DNA of 64,000 bases from Sphingobium aromaticiconvertens (GTDB lineage Bacteria; Pseudomonadota; Alphaproteobacteria; Sphingomonadales; Sphingomonadaceae). A model generated the notes under the pieces. It saw only the letters and a list, made by a program, of their open reading frames with translations, did no database searches and was not told the origin of the DNA. Below, in pieces: positions 18,905 to 29,164 of this stretch. A program made the translations under genes and the position numbers. The DNA is taken from contig NZ_JBANRJ010000001.1 in the NCBI RefSeq assembly GCF_037154075.1, positions 3,405,501-3,469,500 on the forward strand, in the 5' to 3' direction. Position 1 is the first letter of the stretch, and each line of letters opens with the position of its first letter.

Positions 18905-20077
18905 TTGACCGATATCGTCATCACCGCCGCCAAGCGTACCCCCGTGGGCAGTTTCCTAGGCAGCCTCGGCAGCGTTCCCGCGCATGAACTGGGCAGCATC
19001 GCAATTCAGGCCGCACTGACGCAGGCGGGCGTGTCGCCCGATGAAGTCGACGAAGTGATATTGGGCCATGTCCTGACCGCCGCGCTGGGCCAGAACCCGG
19101 CTCGTCAAGCCGCCGTCGCCGCGGGCATCCCCGTCGATCGCACCGCCTTCGCCATCAATCAGGTCTGTGGTTCCGGCCTGCGCGCCGTCGCCCTCGCGGC
19201 GCAGGCGATCGCCACCGGCGACGCGCGCATCATGGTCGCGGGGGGACAGGAAAGCATGTCCCTCTCCCCCCACGCGCAAAAGCTGCGCGGCGGCACCAAG
19301 ATGGGTAATGTCAGCCTGGTCGATACGATGGTCCTCGACGGCCTGACGGATGCCTTCAACGGCTATCATATGGGCATCACCGCCGAAAATCTGGCGGAGA
19401 AGTATCAGATCACCCGCGAAGATCAGGACGCCTTCGCCGTCGCCAGCCAGAACAAGGCCTCTGCCGCCCGCGCCTCGGGCCGCTTCAAGGACGAGATTGC
19501 AGCGGTCACGATCAAGGGCCGCAAGGGCGACACCATCGTCGACACCGACGAATATATCCGCGACGGCGCGACGATCGAGGCGATGGCTGGCCTGAAGCCC
19601 GCCTTCAAGAAGGACGGCACCGTCACCGCCGCCAACGCCAGCGGCCTGAATGACGGCGGCGCAGCGCTTGTGCTGATGAGCGCGGATGATGCCGCCAAGC
19701 GCGGTGCGACCATCCTTGGCCGCGTTGCCAGTTGGGCGACCTGCGGCGTCGACCCGTCGATCATGGGCATCGGCCCGGCCCCGGCCAGCCGCAAGGCGCT
19801 GGAAAAAGCGGGCTGGTCGGTCGCCGACCTCGACCTGATCGAAGCCAATGAAGCCTTCGCCGCGCAGGCACTCTCGGTCGGCAAGGAACTGGGCTGGGAC
19901 GCGTCGAAGGTCAACGTCAATGGCGGCGCGATCGCCATCGGCCATCCCATCGGCGCATCGGGCGCGCGCATCCTGACCACCCTGCTCTATGAAATGGGCA
20001 AGCGCGACGCGAAGAAGGGTCTTGCCACCCTCTGCATCGGCGGCGGCATGGGCATCGCCCTGTGCATCGAGCGGTAA
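18905..20077 (+). CDS. phaA: acetyl-CoA C-acetyltransferase (beta-ketothiolase)
   Basis: This enzyme condenses two acetyl-CoA to acetoacetyl-CoA, the first step of PHB synthesis, or runs the reverse thiolysis. The 390-residue protein has all thiolase signatures: nucleophilic Cys in [13 protein letters not shown] (about residue 88), ESMSLSPH, the [17 protein letters not shown] region with the catalytic His, and the C-terminal [10 protein letters not shown] with the second Cys. The start is TTG at 18905 (family N-terminus [14 protein letters not shown]), with GAGGA eight bases upstream; the ATG at 18898 is out of frame. It lies 45 bases after the PhaC-like gene on the same strand and is followed by a strong terminator. 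Confidence 0.9.
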   Translation: MTDIVITAAKRTPVGSFLGSLGSVPAHELGSIAIQAALTQAGVSPDEVDEVILGHVLTAALGQNPARQAAVAAGIPVDRTAFAINQVCGSGLRAVALAAQAIATGDARIMVAGGQESMSLSPHAQKLRGGTKMGNVSLVDTMVLDGLTDAFNGYHMGITAENLAEKYQITREDQDAFAVASQNKASAARASGRFKDEIAAVTIKGRKGDTIVDTDEYIRDGATIEAMAGLKPAFKKDGTVTAANASGLNDGGAALVLMSADDAAKRGATILGRVASWATCGVDPSIMGIGPAPASRKALEKAGWSVADLDLIEANEAFAAQALSVGKELGWDASKVNVNGGAIAIGHPIGASGARILTTLLYEMGKRDAKKGLATLCIGGGMGIALCIER

Positions 20078-20104
20078 GCTAACGCATCGCCAACCGGCGA
20101 GAGA

Positions 20105-20140
20105 GGCCGCTGACCTGTACAGGTCAGCGGCCTTTTCTTT
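20105..20140 (+). terminator. strong rho-independent terminator after the thiolase gene
   Basis: Bases 20105-20132 form a perfect 28-base palindrome (GGCCGCTGACC arm, TGTACA centre), followed directly by TTTTCTTTATTT. It also lies downstream of the convergent acetyltransferase gene, but that side lacks a U-tract. Confidence 0.85.
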
Positions 20141-20142
20141 AT

Positions 20143-20706
20143 TTAGTCTATCGGCGTTCTTACCCGCGCCGGGTTACCCATCACCGTGGCGCCCGCAGGC
20201 ACATCGCGGGTGACGACGCTACCCGCTCCGATGATGGCATCATCACCGACCGTCACACCCGGCAGGATAATCGCGCCGCCGCCAATCCACACATTGCGAC
20301 CGATCGAAATGGGCTTGCCCGACTCCAGCATCCGCGCCCGCAGCGCCGGGTCGCGCGGATGATCCGCCGTCAATATCTGGACGCACGACCCGATCTGCGT
20401 TCCCGCGCCGATGGTCACGGCGACCACGTCCAGGATGACGCAGTTGAAGTTCAGGAACACCCCGTCGCCCAGGCTGATATTATAGCCATAGTCGCAATGA
20501 AATGGCGGACGGATGACCGCACCCGCGCCGACGCTGCCCAACGCCTCCACCAGCATCGCGTGGCGGGCCTCGACCGTCTCGGCCAGCGAAGCATTATATC
20601 GCGCCATCCATGCAAAAATGCGCGCGCTGTCGGCGATCAGTTCGGGGCTATTGGCGATATAGAGGTCGCCCGCCAGCATCTTCGCCTTCTCGCTCCGTTC
20701 ATCCAT
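20143..20706 (-). CDS. maa: sugar O-acetyltransferase, maltose/galactoside acetyltransferase family
   Basis: The 187-residue protein transfers acetyl from acetyl-CoA to a sugar hydroxyl. An N-terminal Mac domain (KAKMLAGDLYIANSPEL, about 7-23) is followed by the left-handed beta-helix of hexapeptide repeats: FHCDYGYNISLGDGVFLNFNC (in pieces), GKPISIGRNVWIGGGAIILPG, and VGDDAIIGAGSVVTRDVPAGATVMGNPARV in shorter units. The active-site His is in TADHPRDP. It is convergent with the thiolase gene. The natural acceptor sugar is unknown. Confidence 0.85.
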   Translation of the reverse strand: MDERSEKAKMLAGDLYIANSPELIADSARIFAWMARYNASLAETVEARHAMLVEALGSVGAGAVIRPPFHCDYGYNISLGDGVFLNFNCVILDVVAVTIGAGTQIGSCVQILTADHPRDPALRARMLESGKPISIGRNVWIGGGAIILPGVTVGDDAIIGAGSVVTRDVPAGATVMGNPARVRTPID

Positions 20707-20718
20707 ATCGCTTGGCCA

Positions 20719-21762
20719 TTAGTTCCAAAGCCGATCGAACCGCGCGCCAAGCCCCGTCAGCAATTCATATTGCGAAAGCCCCGACACCGCTGCCGCTTGC
20801 GGAAGTGCATAGTCGATCGTCAGCCAGTCCCCCTCCCCCACATGCGGAGCCGCACCCACATCCACCGCGATCAGATCCATCGACACCCGCCCGATCACCG
20901 GCAGCCGCACGCCATCGCCGACCGCAGCCCCACGCCCGGAAAAGCCGCGCAGATAGCCATCGGCATAGCCCAGATTCAGCACCGCGACCTCCATGTCCGC
21001 TGGCGCCTCATGGGTCGCATTATAGCCGATCGTGTCGCCCGCAATCACACGCCGCCGCTGCAAAATCTGCGCCTGCGGCTGCACTACCTGCGCGATATGC
21101 CCCTTTGCTTCCCCACGCGGCACCCCGCCATAGAGCGCCACGCCGGGCCGCGTCAGGTCATGGGCATAATCCTCACCCAGACAAATACCCGCGCTGTTCG
21201 CGAGGCTGTAGCGCCGCGCAGGGACCACCGCCCGCAGCGCCGCGAAACGATCCCGCTGTACGGCATTCAGCGCGCTCTCCTCATCGCCCGAGGCAAGGTG
21301 GCTCATCAGCGTTTCGACCCGCAGCCCCGCGATCATCGCCGCCACATCGCCGCCCCAGTCCAGCCCCAGCCGGTTCATGCCGGTATCGACCATCACGTCG
21401 CAGGCGCCACCACCCGCCGCTTTCCAGCGCGCGATCTGCCCGATCGAACATAATACAGGCCGTGCGCGCGATTTGAGTGCCGGCGCCATATCCTCGTCTC
21501 GCACGCCATGCAGAACCGAGAGCGAGAGGCCATCAGCGATCGGCTCCAGTGCCGCCGCCTCCGCCCAGTTGGAGACGAAGAAATCGCGGCACCCCGCCGC
21601 CGCCAGCCGCGCCATGACCTCAGCCGCGCCCAGCCCATAGCCGTCCGCCTTGATCGCCGCGCCGCAAGCCGCGCCGCCGCCCCGCGCCCTCAGCCAGCGC
21701 CAGTTGGACACAAGCGCGTCGCCATTCAGGCGCAGGCGCAGCGGAGCGGTAAAGCCAGTCAT
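20719..21762 (-). CDS. alr: alanine racemase
   Basis: This PLP enzyme interconverts L- and D-alanine for peptidoglycan. The 347-residue protein carries the PLP lysine at about residue 38 in AAIKADGYGLG and the catalytic tyrosine region GDTIGYNATHEAP. GYADGYLRGFSGRG and the C-terminal YELLTGLGARFDRLW are also family signatures. The ATG at 21762 follows GGCGGGGCA; the longer frame up to 21903 overlaps the upstream transporter gene and is rejected. It lies 53 bases downstream of that transporter on the same strand. Confidence 0.88.
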   Translation of the reverse strand: MTGFTAPLRLRLNGDALVSNWRWLRARGGGAACGAAIKADGYGLGAAEVMARLAAAGCRDFFVSNWAEAAALEPIADGLSLSVLHGVRDEDMAPALKSRARPVLCSIGQIARWKAAGGGACDVMVDTGMNRLGLDWGGDVAAMIAGLRVETLMSHLASGDEESALNAVQRDRFAALRAVVPARRYSLANSAGICLGEDYAHDLTRPGVALYGGVPRGEAKGHIAQVVQPQAQILQRRRVIAGDTIGYNATHEAPADMEVAVLNLGYADGYLRGFSGRGAAVGDGVRLPVIGRVSMDLIAVDVGAAPHVGEGDWLTIDYALPQAAAVSGLSQYELLTGLGARFDRLWN

Positions 21763-21815
21763 TGCCCCGCCGATAGCGCCATCCCGCCCCAAGGTCGAGC
21801 GTCCGCTTCGCCTAT

Positions 21816-23408
21816 TCAGGCGTCCAGCCTGTTGCCCCGCGTCTCCGGCAGGGCGATCAGGCAGGTCACGAGTGCGGCGGCAACCACGACCATTGTGTAC
21901 CACAGCCCCGCATAGGGATCGCCCGTCCGCGCGACCATATATTGACTGACCAGCGGTAGAAATCCGCCGAAATAGCCGGTGCCGATATGATAGGGGATGG
22001 ACAGAGAACTATAGCGGATGCGCGCCGGAAAATATTCCGACAACAAAGCCGCGACCGGCCCATAGGTCGCCCCCGAAAGCGTCCACAGCAGCAGCAACGC
22101 GCCGAACAACAGCATCGCCCGCGGCCAGTCCGGCGTTATCGTCCCGAAATCATAGCCCTTGGCCTTGAGCGCGTTATCCAGCCCAACCGCGCTCAAATCC
22201 ACAACCGGCAGCCCGCCGATGCTGACGGCGGGCGTTGCACCAACCTGTTTCTCATAAGGAAGGCCGCGCTTGGAAAAATGATCGAGCAGTTTGCCACAGA
22301 CGGTTGGTTGCACCTTCGCGAAAGGATCGAAACGACAATCCGGCCCGCTGACGACTACGGGCGCCCGCTCCGCCGCTGCGGCCAGCGCCGGGTTCGCCGT
22401 GCTGCCCATGAACTGATAGAGCGGTATCAACAGCGCCAGCACCAGCGCATAGCCGATGATGATCGGCTTCTTGCGCCCCACCCGATCCGACAGCCAGCCA
22501 AAGAAGATGAACGCGCCCATCCCGGCAAAGGCGCTGCCGCCCACCAGCAACTGCGCGATACCGGGCGACACATGCAGCCCGCTCTGGAGGAAATAGAGCG
22601 CCTGGAACATCACCGTATAGGCGATCACGGTAAAGCCCGCCGCGATCCCGATCATAGCGACCAGCATCCGCTTCCTGTTGCCGGGATAGGTGAAGGCTTC
22701 CTTGAGCGGATTTTTCGCCTGCGTCCCCGCTTTCTTCATCGCCATGAATACCGGGCTTTCGCGCAGCATCAACCGCATCCAGAGCGAAATCGCCAATAGC
22801 GCAAGCGAGAAGATGAAGGGCAGCCGCCAACCCCAGGCCTGCCACACCTCTGGCCCCACGATCCATTGCGTACCGACCACGACGATCAGCGACAGGATGA
22901 ACCCGCCGATCACGCCCGCCTGAATGAAGCTGGTATAGAAGCCGCGCTTGCCCGCTGGCGCATGTTCCGCGACATAGATCGCCGCCCCGCCATATTCACC
23001 GCCCAGCGCCAGCCCCTGCGCGATCCGCAACAGGATCAGGATGATCGGCGCGGCCACGCCGATGCTGGCGGCGGAGGGCGTCAGCCCCACCCCCGCCGTC
23101 GCGACCCCCATCAGGATGATGGTCGCCAGGAATGTATATTTTCGTCCCAGCCGATCGCCCAGATAGCCGAACAGCATCGCGCCCAGCGGCCGAAAGCCGA
23201 AGCCGATGGCGAAACCCGCCAGCGAATAGAGCAACTCCACAGTCGGATTGTCGGTGGGAAAGAAGGTGCGGCCAATGATCGGCGCCAGCACCCCGTAGAT
23301 ATAGAAATCATACCATTCGAACACGGTGCCCAGCGCCGAAGCGGTAATGACCAACCGGTCCCGCTTCGCGTCCATCACATAGTCACCACCGACTGCCGCC
23401 CCCGCCAT
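21816..23408 (-). CDS. MFS metabolite:H+ symporter (MHS family)
   Basis: The 530-residue inner-membrane protein belongs to the MHS family that includes proline/betaine and alpha-ketoglutarate permeases. GTVFEWYDFYIYGVLAP in TM1 and the D-R-x-G-R-K loop (GYLGDRLGRKYTF) are family signatures, and LALGGEYGGAAIYVAEHAP occurs in TM4-5. A periplasmic insert with two cysteines (SGPDCRFDPF and QPTVCGKLL) near residues 350-370 could form a disulphide. The substrate is not evident. The ATG at 23408 has GGGAGGGGCAGG upstream; ATG 23375 is an alternative. Confidence 0.88.
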   Translation of the reverse strand: MAGAAVGGDYVMDAKRDRLVITASALGTVFEWYDFYIYGVLAPIIGRTFFPTDNPTVELLYSLAGFAIGFGFRPLGAMLFGYLGDRLGRKYTFLATIILMGVATAGVGLTPSAASIGVAAPIILILLRIAQGLALGGEYGGAAIYVAEHAPAGKRGFYTSFIQAGVIGGFILSLIVVVGTQWIVGPEVWQAWGWRLPFIFSLALLAISLWMRLMLRESPVFMAMKKAGTQAKNPLKEAFTYPGNRKRMLVAMIGIAAGFTVIAYTVMFQALYFLQSGLHVSPGIAQLLVGGSAFAGMGAFIFFGWLSDRVGRKKPIIIGYALVLALLIPLYQFMGSTANPALAAAAERAPVVVSGPDCRFDPFAKVQPTVCGKLLDHFSKRGLPYEKQVGATPAVSIGGLPVVDLSAVGLDNALKAKGYDFGTITPDWPRAMLLFGALLLLWTLSGATYGPVAALLSEYFPARIRYSSLSIPYHIGTGYFGGFLPLVSQYMVARTGDPYAGLWYTMVVVAAALVTCLIALPETRGNRLDA

Positions 23409-23427
23409 CCTGCCCCTCCCAAAGTCC

Positions 23428-23799
23428 TTAGAACAACCGCGCCCCGTTCGGCACTGCCTTGTCCGGCGCGAACAGCGTCACCGCACCCGCCTCGTCCGCA
23501 AAGCCCAATGTCAGCACTTCAGACAGAAATTTGCCGATCTGGCGCGGCGCAAAGTTGACCACTGCCGCGACCTGACGCCCCGGCAGGGCATCCAGCGTGT
23601 AATTCTCTGTAATCTGCGCACTCGATTTCTTATGGCCAATCCCCGGCCCGAAATCGATCAGCAGTTTATAGGCCGGCTTGCGCGCATCGGGATAGGCTTC
23701 CGCCGAAACGATGGTCCCGATGCGGATATCGACCGCCAGGAAATCATCGAAATCGATGGTATCAGCAGGTAGCGCGGCAGGGTCGTGAGTCAGGTGCAT
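23428..23799 (-). CDS. csaA: CsaA-like tRNA-binding domain protein
   Basis: The 123-residue protein is a stand-alone tRNA-binding OB fold of the CsaA/Trbp111 family, proposed to bind tRNA or act as a secretion-related chaperone. Signature segments are FDDFLAVDIRIGTIVSAE, YKLLIDFGPGIG, KKSSAQIT and PGRQVAAVVNFAPRQIG. It lies 20 bases upstream of the MHS transporter on the same strand, and 75 bases downstream of pccA. Confidence 0.88.
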   Translation of the reverse strand: MHLTHDPAALPADTIDFDDFLAVDIRIGTIVSAEAYPDARKPAYKLLIDFGPGIGHKKSSAQITENYTLDALPGRQVAAVVNFAPRQIGKFLSEVLTLGFADEAGAVTLFAPDKAVPNGARLF

Positions 23800-23874
23800 G
23801 GAGGCACCCTATCCGTTCGTCGCGGGCGAAGTCGAGAGAGGCTCTCGCTTCCCCCGAAACGAACGGCATGAAGG

Positions 23875-25860
23875 CTATTCCATCTCCAGGATGATCGCAT
23901 CCACCGGCAGGCTTTCGCCCTGCGCCGCCGACACGCTCTTGACGGTCCCCGACTTCTGCGCGCGCAGGATATTTTCCATCTTCATCGCCTCAATGACCGC
24001 AAGCGGCTGTCCGGCCTCCACCTTGTCGCCTTCCTTGACGTTCAGCGCGACAAGCAGGCCCGGCATCGGGCAAATCAGGTAGCGCGACAGGTCTGGCGGG
24101 ATCTTTTCGATCATGTGCGCCGCATAGGGCGCAGCATGTGCGGGCAGGATGCGCAGCTTGTGGCTCGCCCCATGCGCCGTCAGCACGAAGCCCGCGCGCA
24201 CGGACGCGATCTTCACGGCCAGTTCGTCGTCGCCAAACTCGGCCTCAATCAGCCGGTCGCCCGGCGTATATTCCAGCGCCATGTCGATCGCTTCGCCATC
24301 CACGCTCACATCGTCGCCCTTGATGACGACGTCGTGCAACAGGTCGCCAATCTTCACCTGCCAGCCGGTCGGGGCCTTCAGCTTGTTGCCCAGTTGCCCG
24401 TCGATCCGCCGTGCGCGATCAGCCTGCGCCATCGCCGCAAAGGCTCCGATCGCCGCCAGCCTCTTGAGCAGTTCCGGTGACGCGGGCGCGCCCTGGAAGC
24501 CGTCGGGATATTCCTCTGCGATGAAGCCGGTGGTGATGTTGCCCGAGCGGAACCGCTCATGCTGCATCAGCGCCGACACGAAATCGATATTGTGGCCCGG
24601 CCCGTCAATTTCGAACCGGTCGAGCGCCGCGATCTGCTTGTCGATCGCCTCCAGCCGCGTCGGCGCCCAGGTAATGAGCTTGGCGATCATCGGGTCGTAG
24701 AACATGCTGACCTCGCCGCCCTCTTCCACGCCATCGTCCACACGCACGCCGTCAATGGCCTCGGGCGGATTATAGCGGATCAGGCGACCAGTGGACGGCA
24801 GAAAGCCGCGATAAGGGTCTTCGGCATAGACACGATTCTCGATCGACCAGCCGTTGATCTTCACATCGTCCTGGCCGAACGCCAGCGCCTCGCCATTGGC
24901 GACGCGGATCATCTGCTCGACCAGATCGAGGCCGGTGATTTCCTCGGTCACGGGATGTTCAACCTGCAACCGGGTGTTCATCTCCAGGAAGTAGAAGCCC
25001 TCGCCGGTCGTGTCCGCGCCCGACACGATCAGTTCGACCGTCCCCGCGCTGAAATAGCCGACCGCACGCGCCAGCGCGACGCACTGTTCGCCCATGGCCT
25101 TCCGCATCTTGGGCGTGACGAAGGGCGACGGCGCTTCCTCGACCACCTTCTGGTGGCGACGCTGGATCGAACATTCGCGTTCGTTCAGATAGACGATATT
25201 GCCGTGCTGATCGCCCAATATCTGGATTTCGATATGGCGCGGGCTTTCGATGAACTTCTCGATGAACACGCGGTCATCGCCAAAGCTGTTCAGCCCTTCG
25301 CGCTTGGTTGCCTCAAAGCCTTCGCGCACATCCTGCTCGCTATAGGCCAGCCGCATCCCCTTGCCGCCGCCGCCAGCCGATGCCTTCATCATCACCGGAT
25401 AGCCGATCTCGTTGGAGATCTTCACAGCATGTTCGGTGTCCTCGATCACGCCGACAAAGCCGGGGACGACATTGACGCCCGCTGCCATCGCCAGCTTCTT
25501 GGACTCGATCTTGTCGCCCATCGCCGCGATCGCATTGGCGGGGGGGCCGACAAAGATGATGCCCTCGGCGTCCAGTGCCTTCCGGAAGCTCTCCCGCTCC
25601 GACAGGAAGCCATAGCCCGGATGCACGGCGTCAGCGCCTGTATCCTTGCACGCCTGAATGATCTTGTCCGCGATCAGGTATGATTGGGCGGCGGGCGACG
25701 GGCCGATATGTACAGCCTCATCCGCCAGCAGCACATGCGGCGCGCGGCTGTCGGCGTCCGAATAGACCGCCACGGTCTTGATGCCCATCTTGCGCGCCGT
25801 GCGAATGACGCGGCACGCGATTTCGCCACGGTTCGCGATCAGGATCTTGGTGATTGCCAT
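23875..25860 (-). CDS. pccA: propionyl-CoA carboxylase, biotin carboxylase/BCCP (alpha) subunit
   Basis: The alpha subunit carboxylates its own biotin using ATP and bicarbonate; the beta subunit then transfers CO2 to propionyl-CoA. The 661-residue protein has the biotin carboxylase N-domain (KILIANRGEIACRVIRTARKMG), the ATP-grasp Gly loop (MMKASAGGGGKGMRLA), the carboxylase C-domain (ENRVYAEDPYRGFLPSTG), and the biotinyl domain with target Lys627 in EAMKMEN. Length and order fit alphaproteobacterial PccA. It is the last gene of the minus-strand propionate operon, separated from bioB by a palindromic repeat. Confidence 0.92.
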   Translation of the reverse strand: MAITKILIANRGEIACRVIRTARKMGIKTVAVYSDADSRAPHVLLADEAVHIGPSPAAQSYLIADKIIQACKDTGADAVHPGYGFLSERESFRKALDAEGIIFVGPPANAIAAMGDKIESKKLAMAAGVNVVPGFVGVIEDTEHAVKISNEIGYPVMMKASAGGGGKGMRLAYSEQDVREGFEATKREGLNSFGDDRVFIEKFIESPRHIEIQILGDQHGNIVYLNERECSIQRRHQKVVEEAPSPFVTPKMRKAMGEQCVALARAVGYFSAGTVELIVSGADTTGEGFYFLEMNTRLQVEHPVTEEITGLDLVEQMIRVANGEALAFGQDDVKINGWSIENRVYAEDPYRGFLPSTGRLIRYNPPEAIDGVRVDDGVEEGGEVSMFYDPMIAKLITWAPTRLEAIDKQIAALDRFEIDGPGHNIDFVSALMQHERFRSGNITTGFIAEEYPDGFQGAPASPELLKRLAAIGAFAAMAQADRARRIDGQLGNKLKAPTGWQVKIGDLLHDVVIKGDDVSVDGEAIDMALEYTPGDRLIEAEFGDDELAVKIASVRAGFVLTAHGASHKLRILPAHAAPYAAHMIEKIPPDLSRYLICPMPGLLVALNVKEGDKVEAGQPLAVIEAMKMENILRAQKSGTVKSVSAAQGESLPVDAIILEME

Positions 25861-25892
25861 TCTTGTTCCTGCCCCAGTCTGTCTAAGTCCAT

Positions 25893-25980
25893 GTCCGTCA
25901 CCCCGGATTTAAGCGGGACCAGAACCGCAGGCACTTCCCGCGACACTCTGGATACCGGATCAATTCCGGCATGACGGGTG
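25893..25980. repeat. palindromic intergenic repeat (CCGTCA...TGACGG type)
   Basis: The arms CCGTCACCCCGGATTTAAGCGGG and the region ending CCGGCATGACGGG form a long imperfect inverted repeat between pccA and bioB. Similar CGTCATCCCGG...CCGGGATGACG elements are widespread between genes of alphaproteobacteria. It could act as an mRNA-stabilising or attenuating hairpin within the operon. Confidence 0.6.
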
Positions 25981-25985
25981 TGTGA

Positions 25986-26987
25986 TTATTCCGCCGCCTC
26001 CAGATGCGCCTTAACTTCGGCCTGCATCGGCACCACGCCCAGCTTGGCGAACAACGCCGTGTCGGCATTGTCGCCTGCGTTCGGCGTCGTCAGCAGCCGG
26101 TCGCCGGTGAAGATACTGTTCGCGCCCGCCATGAAGCACAGCGCCTGGCACGCCTCGCTCATGCTCTCGCGGCCCGCACTCAACCGCACCATGCTCTGCG
26201 GCATCACGATCCGCGCCACGGCCACGGTCCGCACGAACTCGATCTCGTCGATCTTGGCGAGCGGCGTGTCGGCCAGCATATCGCCCAGCACCGTGCCCTT
26301 GACCGGCACCAGCGCGTTGATCGGCACGCTTTGGGGGTGTTCGGGCAGGGTCGCGAGCGCATGGAGAAAGCCGACGCGATCCTCACGCGCCTCACCCATG
26401 CCGACTATCCCGCCCGAGCAGACGTTAATCCCGCTATTGCGAACATTTTCCAGCGTTTCCAGCCGGTCGTCAAAGGTCCGGGTGGTGATGACCTTCTCAT
26501 AATGTTCGGGCGAGGTGTCGATATTATGGTTGTAATAATCGAGGCCCGCGTCGGCCAGCGTCTTCGCCTGCCCCTGCGTCAGCATCCCCAGCGTCATGCA
26601 GGTTTCCATGCCCATCTGGCGCACACCCTTCACCATCGACACGATGGCGGGCATGTCCCGCTCCTTGGGATTGCGCCAAGCAGCACCCATGCAAAAGCGC
26701 GAACTTCCCGCATCCTTCGCTTGTGCCGCAGCCTGCATGACCGATTGCACGCTCATCAACTTTTCAGCCTTCAGGCCCGATTCCGCCGAGGCGGACTGGT
26801 TGCAATAGCCGCAATCCTCCGGGCACCCACCGGTCTTGATCGACAGCAGAGTCGATAGCTGGACCTCATTGCGCGGGAAGTTCGCGCGATGGATGGTCTG
26901 GGCCTCGAACATCAGATCGTTGAAGGGCAGGTCGAACAGGGTCGCGATTTCCTCGCGCGTCCAGTCGATGCGAACAGGTGCGGTCAT
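25986..26987 (-). CDS. bioB: biotin synthase
   Basis: This radical-SAM enzyme inserts sulphur into dethiobiotin. The 333-residue protein has the CxxxCxxC cluster at Cys55, Cys59 and Cys62 (CPEDCGYC), and the [2Fe-2S] region with GICVC-like [14 protein letters not shown] and SAGRESM. The ATG at 26987 shares one base with the stop of the mutase gene (TAATG), showing translational coupling. A biotin gene between the mutase and pccA makes sense because PccA needs biotin. Confidence 0.95.
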   Translation of the reverse strand: MTAPVRIDWTREEIATLFDLPFNDLMFEAQTIHRANFPRNEVQLSTLLSIKTGGCPEDCGYCNQSASAESGLKAEKLMSVQSVMQAAAQAKDAGSSRFCMGAAWRNPKERDMPAIVSMVKGVRQMGMETCMTLGMLTQGQAKTLADAGLDYYNHNIDTSPEHYEKVITTRTFDDRLETLENVRNSGINVCSGGIVGMGEAREDRVGFLHALATLPEHPQSVPINALVPVKGTVLGDMLADTPLAKIDEIEFVRTVAVARIVMPQSMVRLSAGRESMSEACQALCFMAGANSIFTGDRLLTTPNAGDNADTALFAKLGVVPMQAEVKAHLEAAE

Positions 26988-29146
26988 TAGGCGGCTTCCT
27001 CCAGCCCGGCAGGGGGCATGTTGTGGCCGAGGAGGCGCAGCACATCGGCGGCGCATTCCACGACATTGGAACCCGGCCCATAAATGCCCTGAACGCCCGC
27101 GTCACGGAGGAAGTCATAGTCCTGCGGCGGAATGACCCCGCCTGCGATCACCTTGATGTCGTTGCGACCGGCCTCGCGCAGCTTGGCGATCAGGTCGGGG
27201 ATCAACGTCTTGTGCCCTGCCGCCAATGATGACGCCCCCACTACGTCGACGCTGCTCTCCAGCGCCAGCACCACGGTTTCCTCCGGCGTCTGGAACAACG
27301 GTCCCGACACGACGTCGAACCCCATGTCCCCGAACGCGGAGGCGATGACGTTGGCGCCTCGATCATGCCCATCCTGCCCCATCTTTGCGACGAGCAGTTT
27401 GGGCTTGCGACCGAGGCGCCGCTCGACGGCCTGCACTCCGTCAAGAACCTGTTGCCAGCGGCTATCCCCCTCATAGGGGGCCGCATAAACGCCCTTCACG
27501 GGCGTTGGCGTCGTACCGTAGCGATTGAAGCTCTCTTCCATCGCCGATGAAATCTCGCCCAGCGTGGCGCGTGCGCGCGCGCACTCCACGGCCAACGCCA
27601 GCAGGTTATTCTCGATGCTCGAAGGCTTGGTCGCGCCTTCGCGCAACGCCTGCAAAGCGGCTTGGCACTTGTCCTCGTCACGCTCGGCCTTGGTCTTATT
27701 GATGCGGGCGATCTGGCCTTCGCGGACCTTGGCGTTGTCGATGTCCAGCGTTTCGAGGAAATCCTCGGTCGCGAGGCGGTATTTGTTGACGCCCACGATC
27801 ACGTCATCGGCGCGGTCGACACGCGCCTGCCGCCCGGCCGCCGCTTCCTCGATCATCGCTTTGGGCCAGCCAGCCGCCACGGCCTTCGCCATGCCGCCTT
27901 CGGCCTGTACGCGGTCGATAATCTCCTGCGCGGCGTCGACCAGTTGCTGGGTCAGCGCCTCGATATAATAGCTGCCACCCAGCGGATCGACGACCTTGGT
28001 CATCCCGGTTTCTTCCTGGATGATGATCTGCGTATTGCGCGCGATGCGGGCGGAAAAGTCGGTGGGCAGCGCGATCGCTTCGTCCAGCGCATTGGTGTGC
28101 AGCGACTGGGTACCGCCCAGCATCGAGGCCATCGCCTCGACCGTGGTGCGGATGATGTTGTTATACGGGTCCTGTTCGGTCAGCGACACGCCGCTGGTCT
28201 GGCAATGCGTCCGCAGCATCTTGCTGCGCTCATCCTGCGCGCCCAGCTTGGTCATGGAGCGGTGCCACAGCACGCGGGCCGCGCGCAGCTTGGCGATCTC
28301 CATGAAGAAGTTCATGCCGATGGCGAAAAAGAAGCTCAGACGTCCGGCGAATTTGTCGATGTCGAGGCCCGACGCCACGCCATATTTCACATATTCCATG
28401 CCGTCGGCGATGGTGAAGGCCAGTTCCTGCACCTGCGTCGCCCCGGCCTCCTGCATATGATAGCCGGAGATGGAGATGCTGTTGAACTTGGGCATCTCAC
28501 GCGACGTATAGCCGAAAATGTCGGAGATGATCCGCATCGAGGGTTCGGGCGGATAGATATAGGTGTTGCGGACCATGAACTCCTTCAGAATGTCATTCTG
28601 AATGGTTCCGTCCAGCAGCTTGCGGTCGACGCCCTGTTCCTCTCCCGTCACGATGAAGAAGGCCAGGATCGGGATCACCGCCCCGTTCATCGTCATGGAC
28701 ACGCTCATCTTGTCGAGCGGAATCCCGTCGAACAGGATCTTCATATCCTCCAGCGTGTCTATCGCCACGCCTGCCTTGCCGACGTCGCCGGTTACGCGCG
28801 GATGGTCGCTGTCATAGCCGCGATGGGTGGCCAGATCGAACGCGACCGACAGCCCCTTCTGCCCCGCGGCCAGATTGCGCTTGTAGAAGGCGTTGGACTC
28901 CTCGGCGGTCGAAAAGCCCGCATATTGACGGATGGTCCAGGGACGGCCCGCATACATGGACGCGCGCACCCCGCGCGTGAACGGCGCAAAGCCCGGCAGG
29001 CCCGGATCGACGGTGACGTCCTCCGCCGTATAGAGCGGCTTGACGTCGATCCCCTCGGGCGTGCGCCAGGTCAGATCCTTGCCCTTCACCTCCTTGTCGG
29101 CGGCGGCGGCCCACTGGTCCTGCGTCGGCTTCTGCGTCATTTCCAT
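26987..29146 (-). CDS. mcmA: methylmalonyl-CoA mutase, full-length catalytic subunit
   Basis: This B12 enzyme isomerises (R)-methylmalonyl-CoA to succinyl-CoA. The 719-residue protein has the TIM-barrel catalytic domain ([58 protein letters not shown] in pieces) and the C-terminal cobalamin domain with the axial His at about residue 594 in [13 protein letters not shown]. Substrate residues resemble the methylmalonyl rather than the ethylmalonyl type. The ATG at 29146 has AAGG five bases upstream. No meaB/argK chaperone gene is seen in the window. Confidence 0.93.
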   Translation of the reverse strand: MEMTQKPTQDQWAAAADKEVKGKDLTWRTPEGIDVKPLYTAEDVTVDPGLPGFAPFTRGVRASMYAGRPWTIRQYAGFSTAEESNAFYKRNLAAGQKGLSVAFDLATHRGYDSDHPRVTGDVGKAGVAIDTLEDMKILFDGIPLDKMSVSMTMNGAVIPILAFFIVTGEEQGVDRKLLDGTIQNDILKEFMVRNTYIYPPEPSMRIISDIFGYTSREMPKFNSISISGYHMQEAGATQVQELAFTIADGMEYVKYGVASGLDIDKFAGRLSFFFAIGMNFFMEIAKLRAARVLWHRSMTKLGAQDERSKMLRTHCQTSGVSLTEQDPYNNIIRTTVEAMASMLGGTQSLHTNALDEAIALPTDFSARIARNTQIIIQEETGMTKVVDPLGGSYYIEALTQQLVDAAQEIIDRVQAEGGMAKAVAAGWPKAMIEEAAAGRQARVDRADDVIVGVNKYRLATEDFLETLDIDNAKVREGQIARINKTKAERDEDKCQAALQALREGATKPSSIENNLLALAVECARARATLGEISSAMEESFNRYGTTPTPVKGVYAAPYEGDSRWQQVLDGVQAVERRLGRKPKLLVAKMGQDGHDRGANVIASAFGDMGFDVVSGPLFQTPEETVVLALESSVDVVGASSLAAGHKTLIPDLIAKLREAGRNDIKVIAGGVIPPQDYDFLRDAGVQGIYGPGSNVVECAADVLRLLGHNMPPAGLEEAA

Positions 29147-29164
29147 CAAACCTTCAGCAATTGC

